64,000 bases of DNA from Craspedostauros australis (GCA_026770025.1 JAMXDE010000076.1:62001-126000); one strand, 5' to 3'. Counted from the first letter of the stretch, positions 20,613 to 31,926 are shown. The notes: generated by a model from the sequence alone, not told the origin. Translations and numbers: made by a program.

Positions 20613-23120
20613 ATGAAGCCCTCGGAGAAAGTCCTGCCAGATATCCTGCTGCCCCGTGTGCGCCTGGGACCGCCTTCCGATCTAGACCGGACCAACAGGA
20701 GCAGCAACAGCAGTGGCAACAATGGCGACGACAACAACAATGTGAGGAGTTGCAACGATGGTCCGCGTGGCGGAGAAGGCAGCTTGGAATCCGGTTTGGA
20801 ATCCGGCATGGAATCCACATTGGGTGCAAGCAGCAGACTCGCCTCCGTCGCTGCTTCATCCGATGATGGTCGTCTGCTCGGTGTTCCATCCTCGCAGGCC
20901 TCGGTCGTGGCCGAGCTCGCCCCCACGCAGGATGAGATGCGCATCGCACTTCGGGAGGAGATCGCGCAGCAGATGGAACGCGAATTTGAGAGCAGGGTGG
21001 ATTTGGAAGTGCAGCAGCGGCTGCATGATCGACCCATGGCCGTGGCGGAGCCTGTCGTGGATGGATACGCGAGATCGTTGATGCATGGTGACATTCGTCA
21101 CACCGACGATGATGCCAGCGCGGATACTTCTCCGGTGCCGACGTCCGCTGACCTTCATGGCGATGGTCCCTCCCAAGGCGCAACTGCGGACGGCAGATCT
21201 TCCCAGACGATGAATGTTGGTGAAAGCAGCTCAGAACTGGAGGATGCTATCCATCGGAACAAGAGGCAGTCTTCCAAAGCCGCCACGGACCCGTCTGCTC
21301 GCAGGCGACGGAGGCTGGTGATCGCTGTGATTCTGGCCTTGATCGTTGTCGTCGTGGCTGGTGTCATCGTCGCAGCCGTTGTTGTTCTGAACGATCAAAG
21401 CCATGGCAGCAACGACAACGACTCGAAGCAGAGCAATGCGTCGGTACCAACGAGAGTGCCAACGGCACCACCGACAATCCCACCACCAACGTCACAGCCA
21501 TCGCCACCGTCAACAGTGCCACCGCCATCATCCACATTATCAACCACATCAGCATCGCCAACCATGGCTTCATCAAAGTCGTACTCGCATTCTCCATCGC
21601 TGCTACTGTCGCTGTCGCAGCGACCAACGATAACGAAGCAACCCAGCACCGTACCTTCAGGTCGGCAATCCCAAATACCAAGCACAAGGCCGACCACAGC
21701 GCCGAGCACAATGCCGAGCGGTTCACCCACGCATGCGCCGACCGAAAGCTCCATCGACCAGAGTGACATGTTCTTCACCATCGTCGAGAAGCTCAGCCCG
21801 GTCCTCATGGGGGCACCGACGAACCTCGACTCATCCACCTTTGTCAACACCAGCACCATTCCGTACGAGATCATCGACTGGATGGCCAACACCGATATAT
21901 TGAGCAGCCTATACGTGCTGTTGGGCAGCAGCAACGACGAAGCAGCCGACGCTAACGGCGACGACGCCTACATTCACTTCCTGCTGGAGCGCTACTGTGT
22001 CGCGAGCATGTACCGATCATGGAATGGTCCGAATTGGTTGAATCAGTTTGACGCCATGTCGAACAATGGGATCTGCGCCTGGAATGATCTGCCCTTTAAT
22101 GGCATCTTCTGCAACTCGAATGCCACCGTCTTGGGCATCGTGGTTGATATTGACAGCAACGCGGATGGCCCCATCCCACCAGAGATCTCCCACCTCGAAG
22201 ACTTGGAGGTGCTGGCCGTGTTCGCCGATGCTAACGCCACCGTCACCATCAGCGGGACGCTCCCCCCGTGGATATTCGACATGGACGCGATGACGACCCT
22301 AATGTTTGTCGGATCTCAATTGGAGGGACCGATTCCCCCGGAGATCGGACAAATGACAAGCCTGCAAACGCTGTATCTCGACACCGGGCGGCTCATGGGC
22401 AAAATCCCGACCGAGCTGGGTCGGTTGACCAACCTCCGATCGATGGGGCTTGGCACGAACCAGCTGACGGGGCCAATCCCATCTGAGCTTGGGGCGCTCA
22501 CAAATCTCACCAACCTCACCTTGTACAAAAACGGACTGACAGGCACGGTGCCCACAGAGCTTGGCCAACTCACCTCCCTCGTGTCATTCGAGATTGAGCG
22601 AACGAAGATTGTTGGGAACTTGGACGGCATCTTTTGCGATGCGGAACGGCATCCGCACCTTGAGTCATTGTGGAGCAACTGCGCAGGTTCGACGCTGGAT
22701 GGACGGCGGCTGTCGCACACGGTCTGCTCGTGCTGCCATGTGTGCTGCGATCCGTACTCCGATGTATGCGAACGCCAGGAGGAGCCTGCGGTCGAATTCG
22801 TGAACACGAGCTACGTGGCCTGCAACATGAGCGTGTACGAATCGTCGTGCGACGTGTGTCCTTTCGTCACAGATGATGGCTGGATCATCCCCCTGGACAG
22901 CATGGACGAATGGATGCAGAGAGGCAACTGTAGCAACAGCAGCGACGTTGACAGCAACAGCAGCAGCAACAGCGGATGCAACACGACGGATATACTAGCA
23001 AGCCAAGGCAACAGCACCACCAACAGCACCAACCTGATGCGGCTTTGTTTGGGCGCTTGCACTTGGAACACCACGACCGACATGTGCGAAGCCAGGCAGG
23101 ATTTTGAATTGCTGGACTGA
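20613..23120 (+). CDS. LRR transmembrane protein (receptor-like, no kinase)
   Basis: 835 aa from the ATG at 20613. The N-terminal ~228 residues are hydrophilic, with a likely coiled coil (MRIALREEIAQQMEREFES). A basic stop-transfer cluster (about 229-233) precedes one membrane helix (LVIAVILALIVVVVAGVIVA, about 234-257). Next is a long Ser/Thr/Pro linker (about 270-385), probably extracellular and glycosylated. A cap domain includes RYCVASMYRSWNG and W....FC, and then about six LRRs (520-670) have the plant-type GPIPPEIG/GPIPSELG..TNL phrasing. The tail is Cys-rich (CSCCHVCCDPYSDVCE). This order suggests a type II orientation with LRRs outside, as I recall for many diatom LRR membrane proteins. 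Cell-surface recognition is inferred. There is no kinase domain. Confidence 0.9.
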   Translation: MKPSEKVLPDILLPRVRLGPPSDLDRTNRSSNSSGNNGDDNNNVRSCNDGPRGGEGSLESGLESGMESTLGASSRLASVAASSDDGRLLGVPSSQASVVAELAPTQDEMRIALREEIAQQMEREFESRVDLEVQQRLHDRPMAVAEPVVDGYARSLMHGDIRHTDDDASADTSPVPTSADLHGDGPSQGATADGRSSQTMNVGESSSELEDAIHRNKRQSSKAATDPSARRRRRLVIAVILALIVVVVAGVIVAAVVVLNDQSHGSNDNDSKQSNASVPTRVPTAPPTIPPPTSQPSPPSTVPPPSSTLSTTSASPTMASSKSYSHSPSLLLSLSQRPTITKQPSTVPSGRQSQIPSTRPTTAPSTMPSGSPTHAPTESSIDQSDMFFTIVEKLSPVLMGAPTNLDSSTFVNTSTIPYEIIDWMANTDILSSLYVLLGSSNDEAADANGDDAYIHFLLERYCVASMYRSWNGPNWLNQFDAMSNNGICAWNDLPFNGIFCNSNATVLGIVVDIDSNADGPIPPEISHLEDLEVLAVFADANATVTISGTLPPWIFDMDAMTTLMFVGSQLEGPIPPEIGQMTSLQTLYLDTGRLMGKIPTELGRLTNLRSMGLGTNQLTGPIPSELGALTNLTNLTLYKNGLTGTVPTELGQLTSLVSFEIERTKIVGNLDGIFCDAERHPHLESLWSNCAGSTLDGRRLSHTVCSCCHVCCDPYSDVCERQEEPAVEFVNTSYVACNMSVYESSCDVCPFVTDDGWIIPLDSMDEWMQRGNCSNSSDVDSNSSSNSGCNTTDILASQGNSTTNSTNLMRLCLGACTWNTTTDMCEARQDFELLD

Positions 23121-23876
23121 GTATACCATCTGCCCTCCGATGTCTTCCTGCCTGCGGCGGCAAGCCACAGCAACCTCAACCTCAATCGCAACAAAGCACT
23201 CATCAACAGAAAACAAGACCGCGAGTATTCCGATGAGCTCGACTGAACCAACGGTGGTCCTTGTCGCTGACCATGACGGCGAGGTGCGTGCCCGCCACAA
23301 GGACGAAGAAGCTTGCCAACTGCGCATACCCATGATCAACCCACAAGCCAAGGCTGCTCGAGCTCCTCGAAAGCCCAGGTTCGATCTACAAGCTGCAAAG
23401 TGCTCTCAGTCCCACCACGTCTTGGGCACGAGGTACTGCTGGCGCTTCACTATCCTTGTTCCGCTACCATGCTAGTACGCGTGCTCGGACGCGGACGGAC
23501 AGCGCTCATGTTTGGTATCCATACGGAAGCGATGCATGATCGACAATGAACATGGGAAAGAAGAAAATGGGGGTGTGGAGATATTCCAGTTAAAGTGGTA
23601 TTATATTATCGTAGAATGAATGTGTCAAAATCTTCGTTCGCTACTCCCCTGCGTTGCCCTCTTATAGTATCATGCGGATGCTTGGAGGGGCAGCCAAGAT
23701 CAATATTGGGAGCGGTGCGAACGAGCGCGAGTGACTGAGTGTGGATGGACGGTGGATCGTAGAGCACCAGAAGAAAGAGGAGGGAAAAGAAGAAGGCATT
23801 CCAATGAATGCATTCAACGTGAAGGTTGGTGCCAACGGTCGCAAGGACTCAGCTCAGCTCAGCTCAGCTTAGCCCA
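23121..23876. other. Convergent intergenic, no gene
   Basis: The space between two converging genes. It has TA-rich strings near 23600-23675, suited to 3' ends, and a short AGCTC pentamer run at 23847-23870 directly after the minus-strand gene's stop. No supported coding frame. Confidence 0.35.
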
Positions 23877-24590
23877 TCACTTGCGGGCCTCGCGGTAGTC
23901 AGCTCGCCCTAGCCGGAATGCGATGGATTGGCACTGCCGCGTCTCCCTGAGCGAGATGCGAGCCAGTTGGTCGGGGTCCCATTCGGCGTTGCTCCATTGC
24001 CGGTGCTGCTCCTCCAGCACCAAACCGATGCATCGATCCTTCATTTTGAGCCGGATCTTCTTCTGCGATGCCGGCAGGATGCGAGACTCCAGACCGCGGA
24101 AGCAGTCGTTGCGCAAATCCATCGGCTTTCCTGCGTTGTACATCTCAGCCAGCTCGCCGCTCTCGTTCCTGATGCTTTCCAGCTCTTGCTTGGAGTACCA
24201 TGTGCTTTGGGCGTCAGCATGATCATGAGGATCCGCATCATCGTTGCTTCGATCATCCTGGATCTCGATGATGAGGTGGCTCCGTTCAGCGAAGGACACC
24301 CTTCGTTTGGAGATCTTGCGACTGTAGCTACTCGTTCTTTGCATGACCCTGTCGGAGCGCACGGAGTGGTTCAACGTGGTTGCGGACGAATGGAAGGAGC
24401 TGGATGACAGCAGGGAATAGTCGTCGCAGTCCAAAGTCACCAGCCCGCTGCTATCGTCATCGACGATCTTGTGCATGCTGCCGTTCATGATACCGTTCAT
24501 GCTGCTGAGACTACCGTTCATGCTGCGGCTGCTGGCGGTGCTGTTGCTGCGTCCTCGCATCATGACTCCTACTTCAAAACTCGGTGACAT
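23877..24590 (-). CDS. WY/RGLE-family protein (paralogue 2)
   Basis: 237 aa from the ATG at 24590, after a C/A-rich leader. A Ser/Asn/Met-rich N-terminus contains MNGSLSSMNGIMNGSM repeats. The domain starts near residue 90 after SKRR: VSFAERSHLIIEI, then a short acidic/His insert, STWYSKQELESIRNE, FRGLESR, KIRLKMKDRCIGLVLEEQ, and a C-terminal helix ending Q.IAFRLGRADYREARK. It has the same block order as the genes at 14815, 27652 and 33283. Function is unknown; the compact conserved Trp-Tyr and Arg-Gly-Leu-Glu blocks suggest a small all-helical fold. No intron. Confidence 0.82.
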   Translation of the reverse strand: MSPSFEVGVMMRGRSNSTASSRSMNGSLSSMNGIMNGSMHKIVDDDSSGLVTLDCDDYSLLSSSSFHSSATTLNHSVRSDRVMQRTSSYSRKISKRRVSFAERSHLIIEIQDDRSNDDADPHDHADAQSTWYSKQELESIRNESGELAEMYNAGKPMDLRNDCFRGLESRILPASQKKIRLKMKDRCIGLVLEEQHRQWSNAEWDPDQLARISLRETRQCQSIAFRLGRADYREARK

Positions 24591-26499
24591 TGCTGTGATT
24601 TGTTGTGTGCGTGCTGAATGTGCTGGACGGGTACTGGACGGGTGCTAGACGGGTGCTGAATGGAGTATGTGATGGTTGGTGATGAACGTTTTGTGAGCTC
24701 AACGGATCATTGACGTGTGGACGTTGTGTCCATCGCGAGTCCATTTCCATGATCACACACGAGCCCCTCTGCTTCTTTTGCCTCTCTGCTTTTGTTGACC
24801 CTGTGCGCACAACACAGGCGCGCCACTGCGCGGACGTGGTACTCGTGTGTGTCAGAAGAGTATCATCGGCCAGCGCCACGCTGCTGTCGACCGACTTTCC
24901 CAGTCCACAGCACTCGCGGATGCATCGACACCGCCACCATCGCGCGGGCGTCTTATCCGTTTTCACTCTCGATTTTCGTTTTTGGCGGTTTTGGTTCATG
25001 TTTTGTGGCCGGACTTTTGAGAGACACGTCTCAATTCCGTTGGGCCTTTCTTTGGTGGAACTTCAACTCGGGTTCTGCGGAACAGCGTGTCACAAACTTC
25101 CTGTTCCAGACTCAGAAGCACGCAAATGGATTTAACTATGAATCCACTGAAATAGTCGCACGAGGACTGCCCAACACACGTCGCAGCACAGTGCTGTTCG
25201 TTGTGTTGAAGTGTTTGTTGTGTGATACGCGTCCGCGAAGATCGTCACTGCAGTCGTAAACTTCGCTTTTTCGTCACGCTTAAGAAACACCAGCAGATGC
25301 ACGCGCCACAAAAGAGAGAGACACGGTCCAGTCATTACAATTTGAAGCAAGCGTTCACAAAGAAGGCAACCAAGCAGGCAACAATGACCACTCCGTTCCT
25401 CGGTCGGAAGACAACTGTTCCTCATGAACGACCGCAACCACAGCGAAACCAAATAGCGAACATGATAAACGCGAATACCAGTCATTGCACTTCTATGACG
25501 ACGCGGTCATGGATCTCCGCCGAATATAGTAGTCTCGATTGTTCTACCCGCACACAAACCTAACACGAACCACCGCAATACACACCAGGATTGGGCAGAC
25601 CACAGGACACCAACACGAGCTACGACGAAGACCAACAGAAAAGAGTGGAGCAGAGCAGACGCCATCGTGGCCTATCATCGTACTGTGTACCACTTGTTGC
25701 GTGCCGATACTGGACGCAAGAGAGAGCAGTTGCTGACCATGGTACGATGCGGTGAACGCTCTCCGAAACATCACTGCACGCAAGTTACAACTCCCCGGGA
25801 GGTACTGAGAGTCGATTGCAATTGGAACATCATCTTTTCTGGCTTGTGGCTACTTGTTTCTCTCTCTCTCTCTGTTTCTTTATCTATCTATCTATCTCTG
25901 TCTCCGCCCCTCTACTCTCCGAGTTGCTCCACCCATGAGCAGACAGGAGGTTTCGCCTTCCGCCCTCCGCTCACTCTGCGCAACTTGGGAGAAGTCTTAG
26001 TTCTTTGGCGTCGGTCTGGGCGAATCGTTGATGTTTGCCTTGCTTCGGGTTTGCCCAAGCTTCTTGTTTGTGCATGTTCGCGCCGATTCGAAGATCTCCA
26101 AGATTTATCAGATGCCATCGCAGAAGTTGTGTCGTTCCCATTTCGTCAGGCAGCTGCGCGTCGTGGGGAGCGCAAACCAGAACCAAGAGAGTGACAGCCC
26201 CCCGTGGCCTTTTGGGCGATGGGGCATCCGGTTTGGTCGTCGACCAAGCGCACATACTCGCACACGGAATGTTGGCATGCAGATGGACACACGTCCATCA
26301 CCCACTCACGCACAAGGCAGGCTGTGGACCGTTCAGTGTGGTGGTCGTAATAATGATATAGAATATTCTAGAATAGATCGTAGTAATAGAAAAAGTACGA
26401 GTACAAGTACGAGCACCTCCAGGAGTATCATGGCCTGAAAGCAAACCGGATGGGAGAAGGATCACCTCCCATTGCTTGTACTCGTACGAGCAGTTCGCG

Positions 26500-26539
<40 letters not shown>

Positions 26540-27651
26540 ACAGGTTGGGGACTCTCCTCTCTGCATGCAACATTGACCGCCTCTTCGGCCGGCATGAATG
26601 AGGTGGCGGCCAAAAAGCCGCTGCGGAAGGAATGCCACTGATCTCCATCTTTCTCAATCAACGCACATGTAGTCGTGCCATCACGTGCATCATGCGACCT
26701 ATTGTGTACGAGCTTTGGTGCCATGGCTCCCATTTCCAATGCGTTATCGCCGCCAGAGTCGCTCTGTCACATTCCCTTGCTCTGGTCATGCCCAGATTTC
26801 ATCCTTCGGCTGCGGATGAGTCTGGACGGTATGACGAACGTCGCCAGTGCGAGCACTCGTGTAGGCCGCGCGCAGACTAACTTCGTTCCACGAACAAGGC
26901 AATTCCAACTATGCCAGAGCGCATCCAGAGATGATACGCTCTCCTGTGCTTGAAGTTGTGGCCACGCAAGCGCGAGCAACACAGACTTGTCTGCTTGCGT
27001 GGCGGCGTCATGTCCATCAGACAAAGTATTAGAATACTTCACTGTCTGTATGTAGAATAGAATAGGTACTATGCGCGTACATTGGGGGACGAGTGTGCAA
27101 TTTGCTATCGCCACACCATGTCTCTGCATCAATGCTGATGCGATCTTTGTCACGTGGTATGACTTGGATCCGCTATACTCGTGAGCTTGCTGCGTGCGGC
27201 ATTGCTCGTGCGTGTGTGTCCCAGAGCTCGTCCTAGTTGTGCATTACGAGCAGTGTACGTACACATGCTTGTCTGTATGACCCGTCGGTGTCATGGAATG
27301 TAGAGCTTCACTGGTGATTACACGAAGTAGGCTATGGAACAAACCCATAGCAGATGGTAGGCTACATCGATTGGCTTTCTAGTCAATGCTGTTATTACAA
27401 TATAATTTATGGAATAGATACGAGCATGCCCGGATGTGCGCGTATGTGTGCGTGGTGTGCAAGTCTGATGTGGTATGAGCTGCGGTATGGTATGGTATTG
27501 TGGAGTGCTATGCAATACTTGATGGCTTCTGAAGAAAATGGACTGGTACTTAGTATAGTTGCAGTACTGTCATCGCCGACCGAGAACCATTAATGCAATA
27601 TCATAGTAGGTCGTGGCGGTGGCCGTAACTGCGCCATCCTCCGAGCCATGC
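24591..27651. other. Gene-poor 3-kb region with microsatellites
   Basis: No frame has domain support. The region contains a three-copy GGACGGGT-containing repeat (24626-24658) in the leader of paralogue 2. TCTC and TATC runs lie at 25857-25902, and a (CT)n run at 26503-26537. The palindrome CTCGTACGAG is at 26481-26490, with TACGAGTAC-like strings near 26395. TA-rich strings near 27015-27065 and 27545-27570 are suited to 3' ends. Confidence 0.35.
26503..26537. repeat. (CT)n dinucleotide microsatellite
   Basis: An uninterrupted CT run of about 35 bp in a gene-poor spacer, immediately after a CTCGTACGAG palindrome. It produces Ser-Leu and Arg-Glu low-complexity translations that should not be taken as protein. 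Confidence 0.9.
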
Positions 27652-28293
27652 TCAAGCCGCCCTCTGTGCCTCCCGGGAATCTGACCGACCCACTTGAAAG
27701 GCAGCGTGCTGTGCACGGCGCGCGATCGGTTCGTACGCCTTGGCCAGAACCTCCTGGTCCTGCTCAAAGGCATCCCATTGCCTTTCCTGCTCGTTGAGCA
27801 CGGCATCCCAGGCGTCGTTCTTGACCAGCAGGCGCCTCTTGACGTTTGCCGGCAACCTGCACTCCAAGCCGCGGAGCGTTTCGTCCTTGCGCAGGCCGAC
27901 GACCCCGAACAGCTTGACCCGCTCGACGATGTCCTTCGCGCTATTCTTGATCTGACTCATCTCATCGGGTGTGTACCAAATTGATTCAATCATGTCCTCA
28001 TCGAAGTCGTCGATGTGAGGGATTTTGCGGACGAAGGCGGTGGGACGGAACTGAACTTGCCTCCGTCTGGATGATGGCTTTGGCCTGTCTGCTTTGGAGT
28101 TTGTCTTGATTGGGCCATCCACGGTGATCGTGGAGTGTTCGGATGATCTGCCCAGAGCCAATGAGGCTGCCGGTGGTGACGGCAAGGACAGTGCCGAGGG
28201 TTGTGCCTCGGAAACTTTGACGGAGTACAGACTTGTTGGAGTCTGAAGCCTTGCTTGCGGTGATGTGCCAGCTGTTGTCTTTGCGATTGTCAT
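27652..28293 (-). CDS. WY/RGLE-family protein (paralogue 3)
   Basis: 213 aa from the ATG at 28293. The N-terminal ~75 residues are Ser/Thr/Pro-rich and include SSEHSTITVDGPIK, which is close to the SEHSTISVG string in paralogue 4. The domain follows: RRRQVQFRPTAFVRKIPHIDDFDEDMIESIWYTPDEMSQIKN (key blocks VQF, IWYT, EM..IKN), then LRGLECRLPANVKRR, A.DAVLNEQERQWD, and a final helix ARRAQHAAFQVGRSDSREAQ. It differs from paralogue 2 mostly in the linker. The 5' leader contains a 33-copy pentanucleotide repeat. Function unknown. Confidence 0.83.
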   Translation of the reverse strand: MTIAKTTAGTSPQARLQTPTSLYSVKVSEAQPSALSLPSPPAASLALGRSSEHSTITVDGPIKTNSKADRPKPSSRRRQVQFRPTAFVRKIPHIDDFDEDMIESIWYTPDEMSQIKNSAKDIVERVKLFGVVGLRKDETLRGLECRLPANVKRRLLVKNDAWDAVLNEQERQWDAFEQDQEVLAKAYEPIARRAQHAAFQVGRSDSREAQRAA

Positions 28294-28325
28294 GTTGATG
28301 GGTGTGTTGATAATGGCTGTGTATT

Positions 28326-28490
28326 TGTGTTGTGTTGTGTTGTGTTGTGTTGTGTTGTGTTGTGTTGTGTTGTGTTGTGTTGTGTTGTGTTGTGTTGTGT
28401 TGTGTTGTGTTGTGTTGTTTTGTGTTGTGTTGTGTTGTGTTGTGTTGTGTTGTGTTGTGTTGTGTTGTGTTGTGTTGTGTTGTGTTGTGG
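28326..28490. repeat. (TTGTG)33 pentanucleotide repeat in the leader of paralogue 3
   Basis: About 33 head-to-tail TTGTG units with one interrupted unit near 28417 lie 33 bp upstream of the start codon at 28293. On the gene's strand it reads CACAA, which exaggerates the C/A-rich leaders of neighbouring genes. The Cys/Val translation is an artefact. Confidence 0.95.
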
Positions 28491-30726
28491 TGATCTTTGA
28501 ATTTTATGAGATGAATTAAGTGGATGTCGCTAGTAGTGTTGTTCCCTCTGTGACGAAACTGTGGGCCTTGTTGTTTCGGCTTGGATGCGCCATGTGACTC
28601 TCAAGCTGTTTGTCTTCGCCCAGGACGATACAGCGGATGAAAAAGCGAACAATGAAGCAGCAGCATCGGCGATGTTTGAGGGGGTTATGTGCCGACGCAA
28701 CAGAAGGATTAAGTTACGCGTCCACATGATCTCCTCTGCGCGGAATTGTGTTGCTTGATTTTCGCATGCTACACCTTCCGCTGGTGCTGATCCTTAGTTG
28801 TTGAAGACGGTGCATGACTGCCGTCCTTGGTTGTGGTCAGCAATTGTCTTTTCCGCTTCTCGTCTCTTGTGGCGCGCGGAACAATCAACCCCCAGCGGTC
28901 GTGTCAATGATCTCCGTCGTTGGCCGAACGAGACATCCAACAGAGACAAACTCGGAACGGATGAGAAATGATGTCTGGCGCTGGCAAGGGCACAGGGCAG
29001 GGGGACCACAGACGGAGCGTTTCCGTCACGAAATATCGTCGAATACAAACCCGACTCCGCGTCCACCACACCTATAGCCACATCCGCGGCGATTGCGCAC
29101 TGATCAACAGTATCAAACTGCGCGGGATCTGGAACGAGGCCTCTATGATGCTCTGTCCAGAAATGCCAATGCCATAAGCGATTGCACTCTTAGTGGTGAT
29201 GCCTGAGAAGGCCGCTATCTTTCGAGTGCATGTTTTATCCTTCAACGATTCTCTCTTCCTCAACCGTTTTTTCCCGCTACGCAGCCCATTTCTTCAACCG
29301 AGCTACGATACAAAACGTCTCGAGAGTCTGCTGTTGTTTGCTTGTTTGCCATTGTTGGTTTCTGTGGCACACAACTTGTGTTCACATCCCGGACTATTTC
29401 TGCTGCATTTTCTATCTTGTGTTCTCTCTGAATTTGTGGAAGGAATGAAGCGTCCATTCCGTCGCCAGCTCTGCGACTTGTTGGGTGTTGTGCTCAATTT
29501 TAAAGGTAACATCTATGCCATCCCGTTCCACATCTTCAATTTGTGACACACAGTTTTGTCTCCACGACCCAGCGTTTCCACACCGCGGGTTTCGTGGTTG
29601 TTCTCTTGTGACGGATTTGTCTGCGCGTGGAACGCTCGCTTCTCTTTGCTCCTGGACAAAACGGTTTCACCGGTTGGCGAGTTCCGTCTCCCTCTTCTGC
29701 CACCAGCACTCTTCTCGAAATCATGTCTGCACTCTGACAAGATTGACGTCACACATGCAACCGCAAATGCGGGTGGCGCATCACGCATGTCGCCAAAAAG
29801 GCGAAAGCTTGGTGCTTGCCGTAGCATTCCAACGCAGGTAGAACACGCACTTCGCTCCTTGCCTTCACTCACCATGTTCACATCTCGCAACTCGCAAATC
29901 GTATGACGCGTGTTTGTACACAATCTACTCCGATTTTGTTCTCTGCTCTTGGCGAAACAGCCGGCGGGACTGGTGACGTCGACCAGTCCGAGGACCCACG
30001 CATGCATAGTCATCGGCACGAATAGAAATACATTAGATCTTCAGCGCAGTACCAACAAAATAAAATATTGCACACGTAGAGTAGGTACGTCTCGAGCAGC
30101 TCACGGAGTATTCGCACTAGTGGAGTGAAGTGGAGTCGAGCCAGCATTTGGTTCATCTGGACGAAGGACGGTGCTCCCTCCTCGACATGCTTCGTGGGCT
30201 GGGCTCAGTCCTGATCTGAACGATCCAATTTGTTGCTCTGCGTTGCTTGATTGTTGTCTTCATATATCGGGACACCCTAATCCGCTCGCACAAATTCTCG
30301 TTGAAATCACATCTCGGACATCCTATGTCAAGACCTGTGTTGTTCACTCACGTCACACTTTATTCATGAATGACACATTCGGTCTGCATGTCTGTCGTCG
30401 ATGTCTTTGGCGCCACTGGCGATCCAGACAAACGAACGTACTCGGCTCGTTTTCATCGTCGTTTTTGGCAGAACATCAACATCGACATCACCATCACCAC
30501 CAAAAGAAGAGACATCAACAAGCGCGGACATCAATGCTGTGATCGATGAATCGTCGTACATCGCCACCTGCCTCCCTCCCCTCTCTGGAGCATCACTTCA
30601 CCACGAGCCACACCAAGTGTCAGCACCATCTTTTACCACCGTACGAGTACGATTGCCAGTACCAGTACCAATACCGATACCGATACCGATACCGATACGG
30701 ACACATTGCAGAAGCACGTTGAAAAG
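28491..30726. other. Gene-poor 2.2-kb region
   Basis: Short overlapping frames only, none with a recognisable domain. The right end holds a TACGAGTACGA string (30642-30652) and a hexanucleotide-like CCAGTA/ATACCG run (30653-30700), just before the start codon at 30727. These are likely promoter or leader sequence. Confidence 0.35.
30642..30700. repeat. ATACCG/CCAGTA short tandem repeat with adjacent TACGAGTACGA
   Basis: CCAGTA units grade into four ATACCG-type units, ending 27 bp before the start codon at 30727. The preceding TACGAGTACGA matches the palindrome family seen upstream of other starts. Confidence 0.7.
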
Positions 30727-31926
30727 ATGAAGTTCATCATGACCGCCGCACAGCTGTCAGCATTGTTCACCGTGCTGCTGTCTTCGCCTGCTGCAGTGTC
30801 CGGACTGGCGGCACGACGCACGGCGCAGGAGAACAAGGCGGCGTGCTTCGGAGCATTTTCCTCGCCTTCGGGCAAGCTGACGATCAGCCCGGAGATCTAC
30901 ATCTCCAGCCAGAATGACAACCCCACTGCGCTGCTGCTGCAGGCCACCGCCCTCAACGGGATGTCCGTCAAGCTGAGGAAGCAGGCCAACGCCAATGCCA
31001 TCTTCGTGGACGGTGCCATCTCGGCCTTGCGGACCATCTGCTCTGAGCAGGAGGAGGCGCGTGGCCAGTTCCCGGGTCCCTTGCCCGTCGTCTACTGCGC
31101 GAGCTCCGATGACACGGATGATGACGAGGACATGGAGCACCTGCTGGAGCGAGCTGCAGATGCTGGCGCCACCGGGATGGTCGTGTCCTGCGAGAACATT
31201 GCCAGCGCGGACGATCTCGCATCCAGCGATCTGTCGGCATCGTGCGAGATGGTGCTCGGCGCCGGCCTGCAGCCCGTTCCGGAGATCATCATCGAGGAGT
31301 CCACCGCCGAGTCGTGGAGCGAGAGCGACGTCACAATCGTGGTCGAGAAGGTGGCCGACATCCTCGGGGAGGACCCGGTCTCGGTGATGCTGACGGTCAA
31401 CGTTGCCCTGACAGATGCTGATGAAAGCACGGCTGGCGAGAAAGCTGCCGATGATGAGGCTGATGCGGACGAGGAGGCCGAACCCGCTCCCGGCACCGCA
31501 TTGCCGCAGATACCAAAGGCCCTCTCCAAACGCATCCCCATCGTTGGATCCATTCGGGTCAAGCCGGCCGAGAATGCCTTCGTCAACGAGCTGGCTCGCC
31601 TGAAGGATGCCGGATTCACCTCGGCCATCGTCCGCAAGGAATGCGTGCCAGGATACGGTGCCAAGGTGGATGCGAACGGCCTCCCCGTCATTCAGAATTT
31701 GGAGTACGTGGGCAGCTTCATGGCCTCTTCCATCGCGCAGCTCAAGAGCGTCCGCAGCAAGAGCTTCGGCTTCCGGGCGAAGAACGAGATGGAGAAGCAG
31801 GTCGCCACGCAATGGGCCAACCTGCAGGAGGACGTCATCGACTCCGGCGCCTTGGGTGACATGAGTGATAGCTTCACGCCAGATCTCGACGAGTCGAAAG
31901 GAGAGTACAGAGGATTCGCCAACTAA
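30727..31926 (+). CDS. Signal-peptide protein with possible TIM-barrel core
   Basis: 399 aa from the ATG at 30727; an in-frame TTG 21 bases earlier is not a likely start. Residues 1-27 form a signal peptide ending AAVSG, followed by an LAARRT stretch compatible with a plastid transit peptide in a diatom. The mature part alternates strands and helices: FVDGAISALRTIC, LPVVYCAS, ADAGATGMVVSCENI, MVLGAGLQPVPEIIIEE, then an acidic Asp/Glu/Ala linker (about 240-258). Next is KRIPIVGSIRVKP and ELARLKDAGFTSAIVRKECVPG. The last blocks recall the final strands of TrpC-type (indole-glycerol-phosphate synthase) barrels, but I see none of that enzyme's catalytic signature. I therefore propose only a possible barrel fold. 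Confidence 0.7.
   Translation: MKFIMTAAQLSALFTVLLSSPAAVSGLAARRTAQENKAACFGAFSSPSGKLTISPEIYISSQNDNPTALLLQATALNGMSVKLRKQANANAIFVDGAISALRTICSEQEEARGQFPGPLPVVYCASSDDTDDDEDMEHLLERAADAGATGMVVSCENIASADDLASSDLSASCEMVLGAGLQPVPEIIIEESTAESWSESDVTIVVEKVADILGEDPVSVMLTVNVALTDADESTAGEKAADDEADADEEAEPAPGTALPQIPKALSKRIPIVGSIRVKPAENAFVNELARLKDAGFTSAIVRKECVPGYGAKVDANGLPVIQNLEYVGSFMASSIAQLKSVRSKSFGFRAKNEMEKQVATQWANLQEDVIDSGALGDMSDSFTPDLDESKGEYRGFAN

Noticed and set aside
28265-28519. Cys/Val repeat peptide
   Set aside because: Direct translation of the (TTGTG)33 microsatellite.
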